Below, one piece after another: positions 6,409 through 13,097 of a DNA stretch of 52,853 nt (position 1 is the first letter of the stretch; each line of letters starts with the position of its first letter). The notes below the pieces were generated by a model. The model saw only the letters and a program-made list of their open reading frames with translations, had not been told where the DNA came from and made no database searches. Location: positions 1 to 52,853 of IMG/VR virus record IMGVR_UViG_3300027816_000138, one strand, 5' to 3'. A program made the position numbers and the translations under genes. The DNA is from a virus.

Positions 6409-6852
6409 TCTCCAGAATATATCGCTGGCGTTTATGATAGGAGAGATTATAATTTTATATACTTTTTAGGGGACTCGGAAGGAACTTTTTTAGCTCCGTA
6501 TAATTCATCCAGAGAGTCTCATTCTTTTCTTTTTAAAGAACTTAAAAGTAGAGGAATTATAGATAAAAATTATAGTGTGGTATATCCTTTAGAAAATAAT
6601 TCTGATATTGTAGTTTTAGGTACTCCAAAAATAATAGACTTTACATATTCTGGAGTTATTCTACCAAAGCAAGATAATATCGATTCTACATATATATCAC
6701 ATTGGACAAAAGAATCTTATTTAAAAATAAATGATATTATTTTAGCGTATGTTAAAAAGAATATGCCAGCGCCGTATGCTATAGAATATGTTAAAAAGGG
6801 AACTCAGTTAGATCTCGATGGTCCAAAAACAGAAGTAATAAGAGTAAAGTAA
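6376..6852 (+). CDS. Putative internal virion protein with capsid-targeting leader
   Basis: 158 residues. Seen: leader MISFKEYFLLE-S, the closest match in the window to the T4 internal-protein leader (MKTYQEFIAE-A). The body has no domain I recognise; it includes a mixed beta region (YIAGVYDRRDYNFIYFLGD), SHWTKESYLKIND and a C-terminal KKGTQLDLDGPKTEVI. Start is fixed by the 4-nt overlap with the previous stop. Inferred: an injected protein co-expressed with the gp88-like gene; function unknown. Confidence 0.7.
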   Translation: MISFKEYFLLESPEYIAGVYDRRDYNFIYFLGDSEGTFLAPYNSSRESHSFLFKELKSRGIIDKNYSVVYPLENNSDIVVLGTPKIIDFTYSGVILPKQDNIDSTYISHWTKESYLKINDIILAYVKKNMPAPYAIEYVKKGTQLDLDGPKTEVIRVK

Positions 6853-6853
6853 T

Positions 6854-6861
6854 TATAAATA
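6854..6861 (+). promoter_or_regulatory. T4-type late promoter octamer TATAAATA
   Basis: Exact TATAAATA ending 6 nt before the ATG at 6868. Confidence 0.65.
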
Positions 6862-6867
6862 TTATTA

Positions 6868-7482
6868 ATGGAATCTGATATTATAAAAATTAAAAATATA
6901 AGATTTTTCGTATCAACTTCATACGAAGAAACTTTACCTTTATTTTTTTCAACGCAAAATATACAAGATGGGTTATATAAAAAAAATGAAAATTATTTTT
7001 TAGTATTAGACAATATTCCATACTCTACAGATAACAGTATAAATTCAAATCAAATAGAAACTTCTGAAATACAAGATAAGAATTATATATTTTCTATTAA
7101 AAAACATTTCTTATATAAGATAGCAAGAAAATTAAAAGATAAAAATATAACACCAGATAATCCTATATTTAAAACCGAAGTGGAAAAACTTTTAATAGAA
7201 TTTTTTAGCGGTAAGCTTAAAGACAAAACAAAAAACCCAGAGCGAGCTGTAAGATTTTTATTAAATACTTCATATAAAAGTTTTTATAATTATTTCATAA
7301 ATAAAATTATAACATTATCATACTCTTTAAAATCAAAAGGATTTGAATTAAAAGAAGATAATATATTTACCGTTCTAAATGATAAAGGCGCTTTAATATT
7401 AACTAATGGTGTTCTTAGATATATTTGTTGTTTTTTATTGAATATTGAAGAAATTCCTGCGATAATAAATTATTCTGAATAA
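6868..7482 (+). CDS. Unknown protein upstream of the carbamoyltransferase
   Basis: 204 residues, not recognised. Seen: very Lys/Asn/Ile-rich; IKNIRFFVSTSYEETLPLFF at the N-terminus, a central helical region (KKHFLYKIARKLKDK) and a C-terminal hydrophobic stretch with a Cys pair (LRYICCFLLNIEEIP). No leader-type start and no signal peptide. The stop overlaps the ATG of the carbamoyltransferase (7482), so the two genes share a transcript from the TATAAATA at 6854 and may act in the same process. Confidence 0.6.
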   Translation: MESDIIKIKNIRFFVSTSYEETLPLFFSTQNIQDGLYKKNENYFLVLDNIPYSTDNSINSNQIETSEIQDKNYIFSIKKHFLYKIARKLKDKNITPDNPIFKTEVEKLLIEFFSGKLKDKTKNPERAVRFLLNTSYKSFYNYFINKIITLSYSLKSKGFELKEDNIFTVLNDKGALILTNGVLRYICCFLLNIEEIPAIINYSE

Positions 7483-8915
7483 TGATAATTTATGGAATAA
7501 ACGAAACAACTCACGATTCAGCTTTATCAGTTATAAAAAATGGAGAAATACTTTTCGCTTCTCATTCAGAGAGATATAGTAAAGTAAAAAACGATTGGTT
7601 TTTAAATCAAGAAATAATTAATAATGCTTTTGAATATGGAGTTCCGGATGTTATAGCATATTATGAAAATCCTTTTTTAAAAAATTTAAGATTGTTTTTT
7701 CGAGGAGGTAAAGGTGGAGATGTTCCATATTTTAAAACTAACTCTTTGTTAAAAAACATTCCGGTTAAATATTTTAAACATCATTATTCTCATGCTTCTG
7801 CTGGATATTTTACAAGTAAATTTAAAAATGCTACAATAGTTGTATTAGATTCTATAGGAGAATTTAATACATCTAGTATATGGTTGGGAAATGATAATAA
7901 AATAAAAAAGATATATAGTCAAAATTATCCAATCAGCTTTGGTCTTTTTTATAGCGCATTTACAAAACTACTTGGACTGGAACCAAATAAAGAAGAATAT
8001 ATAATGATGGGGATGGCTGGATATGGAAACCCAGAAAAATATTATAATAAAGTAAATTCATATTTTCCTAATACAAAAAAACAAAAATATAATTTTCATA
8101 AAGGAATATATGATTGGGATGAACTAGTAGACGAACAAAATAAATTTGATATAGCAGCATCAGTTCAAAAAGTTTATGAAGAAAGAATGATGGAGTTTAT
8201 GTTATATGCTTACAAAAAAACAAAATGTAAGAATTTAGTTTTTATGGGTGGGTGTGCTCTTAATTGTTCTGCTAATACATTACTATGGAAAATATTTGAT
8301 AATGTTTGGATTATGCCAAATCCCGGAGATGCTGGTAGTAGTTTAGGAGCCGCTTGTGCTTTATATAATGACTTTGTTAATTGGGAAACACCATATTTAG
8401 GATATGATATAAAGAAAACATATCCAATAGATAATATACTAAACAATTTAAAAACAGATAAGATAACTGCTGTTGCTTATGGTAGAGCAGAATTTGGACC
8501 AAGAGCTTTAGGGAATAGAAGTATATTAGCAGACCCTAGAGATCCAGATATAAAAGATAAAGTTAATGAAATTAAAAATAGAGAATTGTTTAGACCATTT
8601 GCTCCAATAGTGTTAGAAGAATATAGTAAACAATGGTTTGATATGGAGTTTGATTCTCCGTATATGCAATATGCTGTAAAATGTAAAAAACCAAATTTAA
8701 TACCATCGGTTGTTCATGTTGATGGAACATCAAGAGTTCAAACTATAAACAAAAAACAAAATAAACATTTATATGAACTTCTATTTAAATGGAATGAATA
8801 TAGTGGTGTTCCTGTTCTTTTAAATACAAGTTTAAACATTAAAAACGAACCACTATTAAACGATGAAATTGATATTAATAAATGGATTATTAAATATAAA
8901 AAAAATATAAACTAA
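7482..8915 (+). CDS. NodU/TobZ-family carbamoyltransferase
   Basis: 477 residues, a little shorter than typical members. Seen: N-terminal ASKHA-like domain with KHHYSHASAGYF (99-110), VLDSIGE (121-127), GGCALNCSAN (256-265) and PGDAGSSLGAA (281-291); then a carbamoyl-transfer domain with GRAEFGPRALGNRSILADPR (334-353), FRPFAPIV (370-377) and PVLLNTSLN (444-452). Family knowledge: these enzymes make carbamoyl-adenylate from carbamoyl phosphate and ATP and pass the carbamoyl group to a hydroxyl; one viral relative is reported to carbamoylate 5-hydroxymethylcytosine in DNA. Substrate here is unknown. Neighbouring SGNH-hydrolase genes may belong to the same pathway. Confidence 0.9.
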   Translation: MIIYGINETTHDSALSVIKNGEILFASHSERYSKVKNDWFLNQEIINNAFEYGVPDVIAYYENPFLKNLRLFFRGGKGGDVPYFKTNSLLKNIPVKYFKHHYSHASAGYFTSKFKNATIVVLDSIGEFNTSSIWLGNDNKIKKIYSQNYPISFGLFYSAFTKLLGLEPNKEEYIMMGMAGYGNPEKYYNKVNSYFPNTKKQKYNFHKGIYDWDELVDEQNKFDIAASVQKVYEERMMEFMLYAYKKTKCKNLVFMGGCALNCSANTLLWKIFDNVWIMPNPGDAGSSLGAACALYNDFVNWETPYLGYDIKKTYPIDNILNNLKTDKITAVAYGRAEFGPRALGNRSILADPRDPDIKDKVNEIKNRELFRPFAPIVLEEYSKQWFDMEFDSPYMQYAVKCKKPNLIPSVVHVDGTSRVQTINKKQNKHLYELLFKWNEYSGVPVLLNTSLNIKNEPLLNDEIDINKWIIKYKKNIN

Positions 8916-8995
8916 TGATTAAAAAAATTTTAAATAAACTCATTAAATACATACGTATGAAAATTTTATTGAATAATGATAAATATATTTATTAA
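8915..8995 (+). CDS. Possible 26-residue peptide
   Basis: ATG overlapping the carbamoyltransferase stop (TAATG) opens a short frame starting MIKKILNKLIKYIRMKILL and ending DKYIY. It is basic and amphipathic. No independent support; it may be chance in AT-rich DNA. The rest of this ~130-nt gap holds AT-rich sequence and the promoter octamer at 9028. Confidence 0.2.
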   Translation: MIKKILNKLIKYIRMKILLNNDKYIY

Positions 8996-9027
8996 CAATA
9001 ATTTACTAAAATTTTTGAAAATATATA

Positions 9028-9035
9028 TATAAGTA
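9028..9035 (+). promoter_or_regulatory. Late-promoter-like octamer TATAAGTA
   Basis: 11 nt before the ATG at 9047, within a long TA-rich tract. Confidence 0.5.
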
Positions 9036-9046
9036 TATATATATAT

Positions 9047-9289
9047 ATGCCGAAAAAAAGTAATTGGGATAAAAGAATGAAGCCTAAAGAAATTGAAAAA
9101 AGAAAAAAAATGAATTCCGCATTTTTAATACAAAACTTTTCGATTGAAGAGGTTCTAGATGAGAGTGGGGAAGTATTAGAAGATACCGTTATCCGCTTTT
9201 CTTTTGATGGTCTTTTAGTTTATTTATCAATACCAAATTCAATGAAATTATGTAAGTCGTTATCTGATATATTGAACTTAAAAAAATGA
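9047..9289 (+). CDS. Small unknown protein
   Basis: 80 residues. Seen: a strongly basic N-terminus (MPKKSNWDKRMKPKEIEKRK) followed by a beta-like region (DTVIRFSFDGLLVYLSIP) and a C-terminal helix. Not recognised. Its stop overlaps the ATG of the SGNH-hydrolase-like gene at 9286, so the two are translationally coupled and share the TATAAGTA at 9028. Confidence 0.6.
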   Translation: MPKKSNWDKRMKPKEIEKRKKMNSAFLIQNFSIEEVLDESGEVLEDTVIRFSFDGLLVYLSIPNSMKLCKSLSDILNLKK

Positions 9290-10110
9290 CAAATAGTTTA
9301 AAAAATTATTTTTTAAGTAAAACATTTAATTCTCAATTACACGATACTATATGGGATATAGATTCTTTCGATAGTAAAAACATACATACTAAAACAAATG
9401 ATATTGATAAATTAGATACTATAAAATATGAAGTAAATGAATATGGTTATAGGACTTCCGAAGAAACAAATAATTTTTTTAATGAAAATTTGATAGGGTG
9501 TTTTGGATGTAGTAATACCTTTGGTATGGCTATTGAGTATAAGGATACTTGGCCTTTTTTGTTAAACAAATTTATAGGTGATGAATGGTGCGTTAAAAAT
9601 TATGGAGTACCCGGAGGTTCAAATGATAACATATCTAGATTAATATATAATTTTGTTTCAAATAAAAAACCAAAAATTATATGTTGTTTATTTCCAGATT
9701 TTTTTAGAATGGAATTTTTTGATGTTAATTCGGATTTAAAAAATTTTAGAAAAACTGAAAACAAAGAGATATTAAAAACATATTCTTTTATACAACATGA
9801 ATTTTATATGGCTTATAAAAAAATTTCAACTGAAGATAATGGAATTTATAACTTTATAAAAAATTTTAAGTTTATACAAAATTTATGCGACAACAAAAAT
9901 ATAAAATTTTATTGGTCTACATGGGCTAGAAATATATATTGTTTAGATAAATCTTTCATAGAAAGACATTTAAATATTAATAATTACGTAGACTTAAGTC
10001 ATTTAGAATCTAATATAGATTATGGTTTAGATGGAATACACTTCGGACCAAATACAAGTAAAAATATAGCAAAAGAATTTTACGATAAAATCACATCGCA
10101 AAAACCCTGA
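9286..10110 (+). CDS. SGNH/GDSL hydrolase-like protein (paralogue of 10080-10940)
   Basis: 274 residues. Seen: GCFGCSNTFG with candidate nucleophile Ser76, NYGVPGGSNDN (105-115) with the Gly and Asn oxyanion-type residues, and D249-G-I-H252 near the end. Family knowledge: this order of Ser, Gly, Asn and DxxH blocks is that of SGNH esterases and acetylhydrolases, which remove acyl groups from sugars or lipids. A segment around 47-80 is almost the same as in the gene on the opposite strand (NEYGYRTSEETN). The two reading frames overlap tail to tail by 31 nt. Substrate unknown; proximity to the carbamoyltransferase suggests small-molecule or DNA-modification chemistry, or virion glycan processing. 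Confidence 0.75.
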   Translation: MTNSLKNYFLSKTFNSQLHDTIWDIDSFDSKNIHTKTNDIDKLDTIKYEVNEYGYRTSEETNNFFNENLIGCFGCSNTFGMAIEYKDTWPFLLNKFIGDEWCVKNYGVPGGSNDNISRLIYNFVSNKKPKIICCLFPDFFRMEFFDVNSDLKNFRKTENKEILKTYSFIQHEFYMAYKKISTEDNGIYNFIKNFKFIQNLCDNKNIKFYWSTWARNIYCLDKSFIERHLNINNYVDLSHLESNIDYGLDGIHFGPNTSKNIAKEFYDKITSQKP

Positions 10111-10940
10111 GCTATTTTTTCATTTACTTCTCTTCCGAAGTGTCCATTATCTCTAGCTTTAGGTTGATTACAAAAATGCGTGTCGTGTTCAACGACTTTA
10201 ATTCCGTTTTCGTTTAAGAATTTTTTTGTTGTTTCTTCGTTGAAATTAAAAATTGTTTTCGACCAAGTAGACCAGTATAATTTTATATCATGTAATTTAC
10301 ATATTGTTTCTATGAATTTAAAATTTTTAACAAACATATAAACGCCAAAGTCTTCATTTATGATGTTTATGTAATTTTGATAAATTTTTTTATTTTGATG
10401 CTTTGAATATACTGGAGTAAAATTTGATAGTTTATCATCAGAAAATAATTCCATTCTAAAAATTTCGGGAAAAAAACAACATATTATTTTTGGTTTGTGT
10501 GATATTGTATAATTGTATATCAATCTACTAATTGTATCCATGGAAGCCCCACACACTCCATAATTTTTAACACACCAATCTACTCCCAATTTATCGTTTA
10601 ATTTAGCACTCCAAGTTTCGTTCCAAGGTAAACCATAACCAAAAGTGTTACTACAACCAAAACAAGCTATTAAATTTTCATTAAAAAAATCGTTTGTTTC
10701 TTCGGAAGTTCTATAACCATATTCATTTAACTCGTATAATACATCTGAAGGTTTGTATTCTTTATTTCCTTCTTTGTTGTATTCTTCTTTTTCATCGTTG
10801 CAATACCAATTTACAGATTTTATTATTTGTCCGTTAAAATTTAAATTATTCCAATTATGTTCAAGTTCTGGTAAAAAGGTATCTTGATTTTCACCGAAAA
10901 GAATTTTACATATTTTTCTTAATGATTTAAGTTCTACCAT
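10080..10940 (-). CDS. SGNH/GDSL hydrolase-like protein (paralogue of 9286-10110)
   Basis: 286 residues. Seen: ACFGCSNTFGYG with candidate Ser97, NYGVCGASMDTISRLIY, FWPs replaced by CCFFPEIFRMELF as in the paralogue, LYWSTWSKT and D264-N-G-H267. Same SGNH order of motifs as gene 9286, with a different N-terminal ~60 residues. The two copies now face each other and their last codons overlap by 31 nt, so an inverted duplication or independent insertion is inferred. Stop to start contact with the gene at 10940 (ATG/TAA overlap region) suggests leftward co-transcription with 10940-11386. Confidence 0.75.
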   Translation of the reverse strand: MVELKSLRKICKILFGENQDTFLPELEHNWNNLNFNGQIIKSVNWYCNDEKEEYNKEGNKEYKPSDVLYELNEYGYRTSEETNDFFNENLIACFGCSNTFGYGLPWNETWSAKLNDKLGVDWCVKNYGVCGASMDTISRLIYNYTISHKPKIICCFFPEIFRMELFSDDKLSNFTPVYSKHQNKKIYQNYINIINEDFGVYMFVKNFKFIETICKLHDIKLYWSTWSKTIFNFNEETTKKFLNENGIKVVEHDTHFCNQPKARDNGHFGREVNEKIAQGFCDVILS

Positions 10941-11386
10941 TATTTAAAATAGTTTACTATACGGTTTAAAATAATCAATGTATTTTTAAGTAAAGTTTTA
11001 TATTCAAACCCGGACGTTGGAAACTCTATATAGCAGTAAGGAGTTCCAGTTTTAAATAATTGAAGTTCTAATTTTTTATTTTTATTTACTTGATGTTTTC
11101 CTATAAATGGAATTTCTATATTATTAGAAATTATGTATTTGATTTTTTCTATTATAGAGTTTGAACAGTTTATATAAATACCTCTCGTTTTATTACTTTC
11201 ATTTATATCTAGAACTAATCTCGGGTTTAATTTTAATATTTTTTCCATATTAAAATTATCATCAAATATTTTAATGTTTGATTTACCTTTAAAAAAATAC
11301 TTAAGTTTTTCTGAATAACCACTTTTTGTATTATTTATGATTAATACTATAGGTCTTTTTTGTGTAAAATTTTTAAAGGTCGTCAT
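10940..11386 (-). CDS. Unknown protein upstream of SGNH-like gene
   Basis: 148 residues. Seen: beta-rich start RPIVLIINNTKSGYSEKLKY, PRLVLDINESN, RGIYINCSN and a C-terminal TGTPYCYIEFPTSGFE followed by a hydrophobic helix. The alternation of strands and helices looks like an alpha/beta enzyme, and the IEFPTSGFE region faintly recalls zinc amidase families, but the metal ligands are not evident. I do not assign a function. It abuts the SGNH-like gene downstream and reads away from hsp20. Confidence 0.55.
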   Translation of the reverse strand: MTTFKNFTQKRPIVLIINNTKSGYSEKLKYFFKGKSNIKIFDDNFNMEKILKLNPRLVLDINESNKTRGIYINCSNSIIEKIKYIISNNIEIPFIGKHQVNKNKKLELQLFKTGTPYCYIEFPTSGFEYKTLLKNTLIILNRIVNYFK

Positions 11387-11445
11387 CTAGTATATATTTA
11401 CATATAATACATAAAAAAATCTTGTTGTATTTTTAATAAAAAAAT

Positions 11446-11453
11446 GATAAGTA
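11446..11453 (+). promoter_or_regulatory. Late-promoter-like octamer GATAAGTA upstream of hsp20
   Basis: Lies 65 nt before the hsp20 ATG, much further than other such octamers, giving a leader that contains the left arm of the flanking inverted repeat. Confidence 0.35.
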
Positions 11454-11461
11454 TGTATAGT

Positions 11462-11481
11462 TCTGGTGCTCACAAAGGCTA
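11462..11481 (+). repeat. Left arm of inverted repeat flanking hsp20
   Basis: TCTGGTGCTCA (11462-11472) is perfectly complementary to TGAGCACCAGA at 12017-12027; the adjoining CAAAGGCTA also pairs with TAGTCTTTG (12007-12015) with one mismatch. Confidence 0.75.
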
Positions 11482-11505
11482 GACAAACATATACCTCGCT
11501 TAAAA

Positions 11506-11511
11506 AAGGAG
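11506..11511 (+). promoter_or_regulatory. Shine-Dalgarno sequence of hsp20
   Basis: AAGGAG with a 7-nt spacer to the ATG at 11519. Such a clear ribosome binding site is exceptional in this window. Confidence 0.8.
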
Positions 11512-11518
11512 AAAATAT

Positions 11519-11998
11519 ATGACAAACATAACAACATACACACCCGGACATTATTCGTCCACAGAAAGGGTATTCAGCCAATTACCCGCTCTGTTCAATG
11601 ATGATTGGCTAAACACCGTAATAAACGATTGGGAGAAGGCATTTGAAGTAAAGAATGCTGTTTACCCATACAACATTAAAGCAATTAAAAATGCTGACGG
11701 AGGAGCAGACAAATACATTGTAGAAGTTGCTCTAGCCGGTGTTGGAAAAAATAACATTGATGTCAAAGTCCGAGATGGACATTTGAATATTGATGTTCTT
11801 AAAGAAGACAAGGATGATGATAAGAACGTTTCTTATGTCAAAAAAGGAATAAGCAAGCGTAAAGGAAGTCTTTCTTTTGTCTTGAATGAAAACACAGATG
11901 CTAAAAACATCACATCAACATACGTGGATGGTTTATTGCGAGTAACCGTTCCCGTAAAACAACCGGAGGTCTATAACATAGATATTAAGGTTGACTAA
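11519..11998 (+). CDS. hsp20: Small heat shock protein, Hsp20/alpha-crystallin family
   Basis: 159 residues. Seen: an N-terminal region with LPALFNDDWLNTVINDW, an alpha-crystallin domain starting near NIKAIKNADGG with YIVEVALAGVGKNNIDVKV, RKGSLSFVLNEN, and DGLLRVTVPVKQP near the end. Family knowledge: ATP-independent chaperone that holds unfolded proteins; T4-like cyanophages carry one near structural genes. Odd: it has a proper Shine-Dalgarno sequence, more GC-rich codons than neighbours, and lies between arms of an inverted repeat (11462, 12007-12027). Horizontal acquisition as a cassette is inferred. Confidence 0.93.
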   Translation: MTNITTYTPGHYSSTERVFSQLPALFNDDWLNTVINDWEKAFEVKNAVYPYNIKAIKNADGGADKYIVEVALAGVGKNNIDVKVRDGHLNIDVLKEDKDDDKNVSYVKKGISKRKGSLSFVLNENTDAKNITSTYVDGLLRVTVPVKQPEVYNIDIKVD

Positions 11999-12006
11999 GT
12001 TTCGAT

Positions 12007-12027
12007 AGTCTTTGCTTGAGCACCAGA
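12007..12027 (+). repeat. Right arm of inverted repeat flanking hsp20
   Basis: TAGTCTTTG then TGAGCACCAGA, complementary to 11462-11481 with a 2-nt bulge and one mismatch. Begins 9 nt after the hsp20 stop. Confidence 0.75.
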
Positions 12028-12034
12028 GACTTTT

Positions 12035-12439
12035 TTAAATTTTAAAAACTTCTACTCCACACTTTTTTAAAAACTCTATTCCACTTAAATCTCTATATAG
12101 AATTTTATAGAAAACTGTTTTTATACCAGATCCGTAAATAGATTTAGCACATTCCATACATGGAGAATGAGTTATGAACATAACAGAATCTTTTCCGCTT
12201 TCGTTTGATTTTGCTAATTTATTTATACAATTCATCTCTGCGTGGATAACCTCTGGTTTAGTTTTATTAGAATCATCTTCACATTTATTACACCATCCTT
12301 CTGGTGTACCATTGTATCCTATAGATATTATTCTATTATCTTTTACAACCACTGCTCCAACCTTTAACCTAGTGGCAGTTGATAACTGTGAAAATCTTTC
12401 AGCGACATCCATGTAAGCTGTTATTAATTTTTCTTTCAT
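12035..12439 (-). CDS. Deoxycytidylate (dCMP) deaminase family protein
   Basis: 134 residues from the ATG at 12439, two nt after the stop of the upstream gene; a longer start at 12460 would overlap it. Seen: TRLKVGAVVV, GYNGTPEGWC (41-50), H66-A-E68 with the catalytic Glu and P93-C94-x-x-C97, the zinc site of the cytidine/dCMP deaminase fold. Family knowledge: deaminates dCMP to dUMP for thymidylate synthesis. It is shorter than T4 Cd. The adjacent upstream gene encodes a second, divergent deaminase-like protein, and dUTPase is at 20186. Confidence 0.9.
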   Translation of the reverse strand: MKEKLITAYMDVAERFSQLSTATRLKVGAVVVKDNRIISIGYNGTPEGWCNKCEDDSNKTKPEVIHAEMNCINKLAKSNESGKDSVMFITHSPCMECAKSIYGSGIKTVFYKILYRDLSGIEFLKKCGVEVFKI

Positions 12440-12440
12440 G

Positions 12441-12854
12441 TTACTGTTCATATAATTCAAATGATCCTTCGTCTGTCGTATAATATATATTTTTAGGATC
12501 CATATATTTAATTAAAGAACTACAGCTTCTACAACATTTAGAATTTTTAATATTCATATTTTTATCTAATCTGACATTTACTATTGTTAATTTATTATAA
12601 GGTATATTAGTTTTATTTTTTAATCTTAAAAATAAATCTAATTCAGCGCAAGTTGTTTTTGTCTCTAAAACTTTATTATCAAAATAAATTGGATTTTTTG
12701 TTATATTTAATGGGTGTGTTTTGTTTTTATTCTTACCTATGCAAATTAATCTTTTTTTATACCATCCAAAAGAAAAAACTTGAACTCTCATATCATGAGA
12801 GACATCATATTCTGCATTAGCTATTTCTAAACTTTTTTTAAGCTCGTATTGCAT
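12441..12854 (-). CDS. Divergent cytidine-deaminase-fold protein
   Basis: 137 residues from the ATG at 12854; the frame extends to 12950 but that part would overlap the rightward gene at 12885. Seen: CIGKNKNKTHPL, then C69-A70-E71 and C108-R-S-C111, matching the (H/C)AE and CxxC zinc-site motifs of deaminases, with a Cys rather than His as first ligand. Family knowledge: 'GxNxxKTHP...(H/C)AE...CxxC' proteins are seen in phages as deaminase-like enzymes. Inferred: active on a nucleoside, nucleotide or nucleic acid. It lies immediately upstream of the classical dCMP deaminase gene. Confidence 0.65.
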   Translation of the reverse strand: MQYELKKSLEIANAEYDVSHDMRVQVFSFGWYKKRLICIGKNKNKTHPLNITKNPIYFDNKVLETKTTCAELDLFLRLKNKTNIPYNKLTIVNVRLDKNMNIKNSKCCRSCSSLIKYMDPKNIYYTTDEGSFELYEQ

Positions 12855-12869
12855 TTTTTTAATAAAAAA

Positions 12870-12877
12870 GATAAATA
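12870..12877 (+). promoter_or_regulatory. Late-promoter-like octamer GATAAATA
   Basis: 7 nt before the ATG at 12885. Confidence 0.5.
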
Positions 12878-12884
12878 CTAGTAT

Positions 12885-13097
12885 ATGCCATCTACAACAG
12901 AAAAACAACGAAAATTTTTTGGTGCCGTAATGGGAGCTAAAAAAGGACAAAAAGGAATCTCTAAAAAAGCTAAAGAAGTAGCAAAAGAAATGCCTAAAAA
13001 AGAAATTAAGAAGTTCTTAAAGGTTAAGAAAAATAAATCTAAAAAGACAAAGAATGAATCTTTTTCTTTAGTGGGTGAGATTTTTAAATTAGTTTAG
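12885..13097 (+). CDS. Small Lys-rich protein (DUF3008-like)
   Basis: 70 residues. Seen: MPSTTEKQRKFFGAVMGAKK, AKEVAKEMPKKEIKKFLKV, then an extended basic stretch and a hydrophobic end ESFSLVGEIFKLV. Family knowledge: short proteins starting 'MPs-x-EKQRkffGavmaAK' with a following 'K..a..M..k.i.dFlk' helix are common in T4-like phages and resemble DUF3008. The end 'SFSLVGEIF' is reminiscent of the leader motifs used elsewhere in this window but at the C-terminus. Possibly a DNA-associated internal head protein; inferred. Its stop overlaps the convergent gene's stop by 4 nt. Confidence 0.7.
   Translation: MPSTTEKQRKFFGAVMGAKKGQKGISKKAKEVAKEMPKKEIKKFLKVKKNKSKKTKNESFSLVGEIFKLV

Noticed and set aside
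12855-12950. N-terminal extension of the deaminase-like gene to 12950
   Set aside because: It would overlap the rightward gene at 12885 and its promoter octamer, and the extension is a low-quality hydrophobic sequence.
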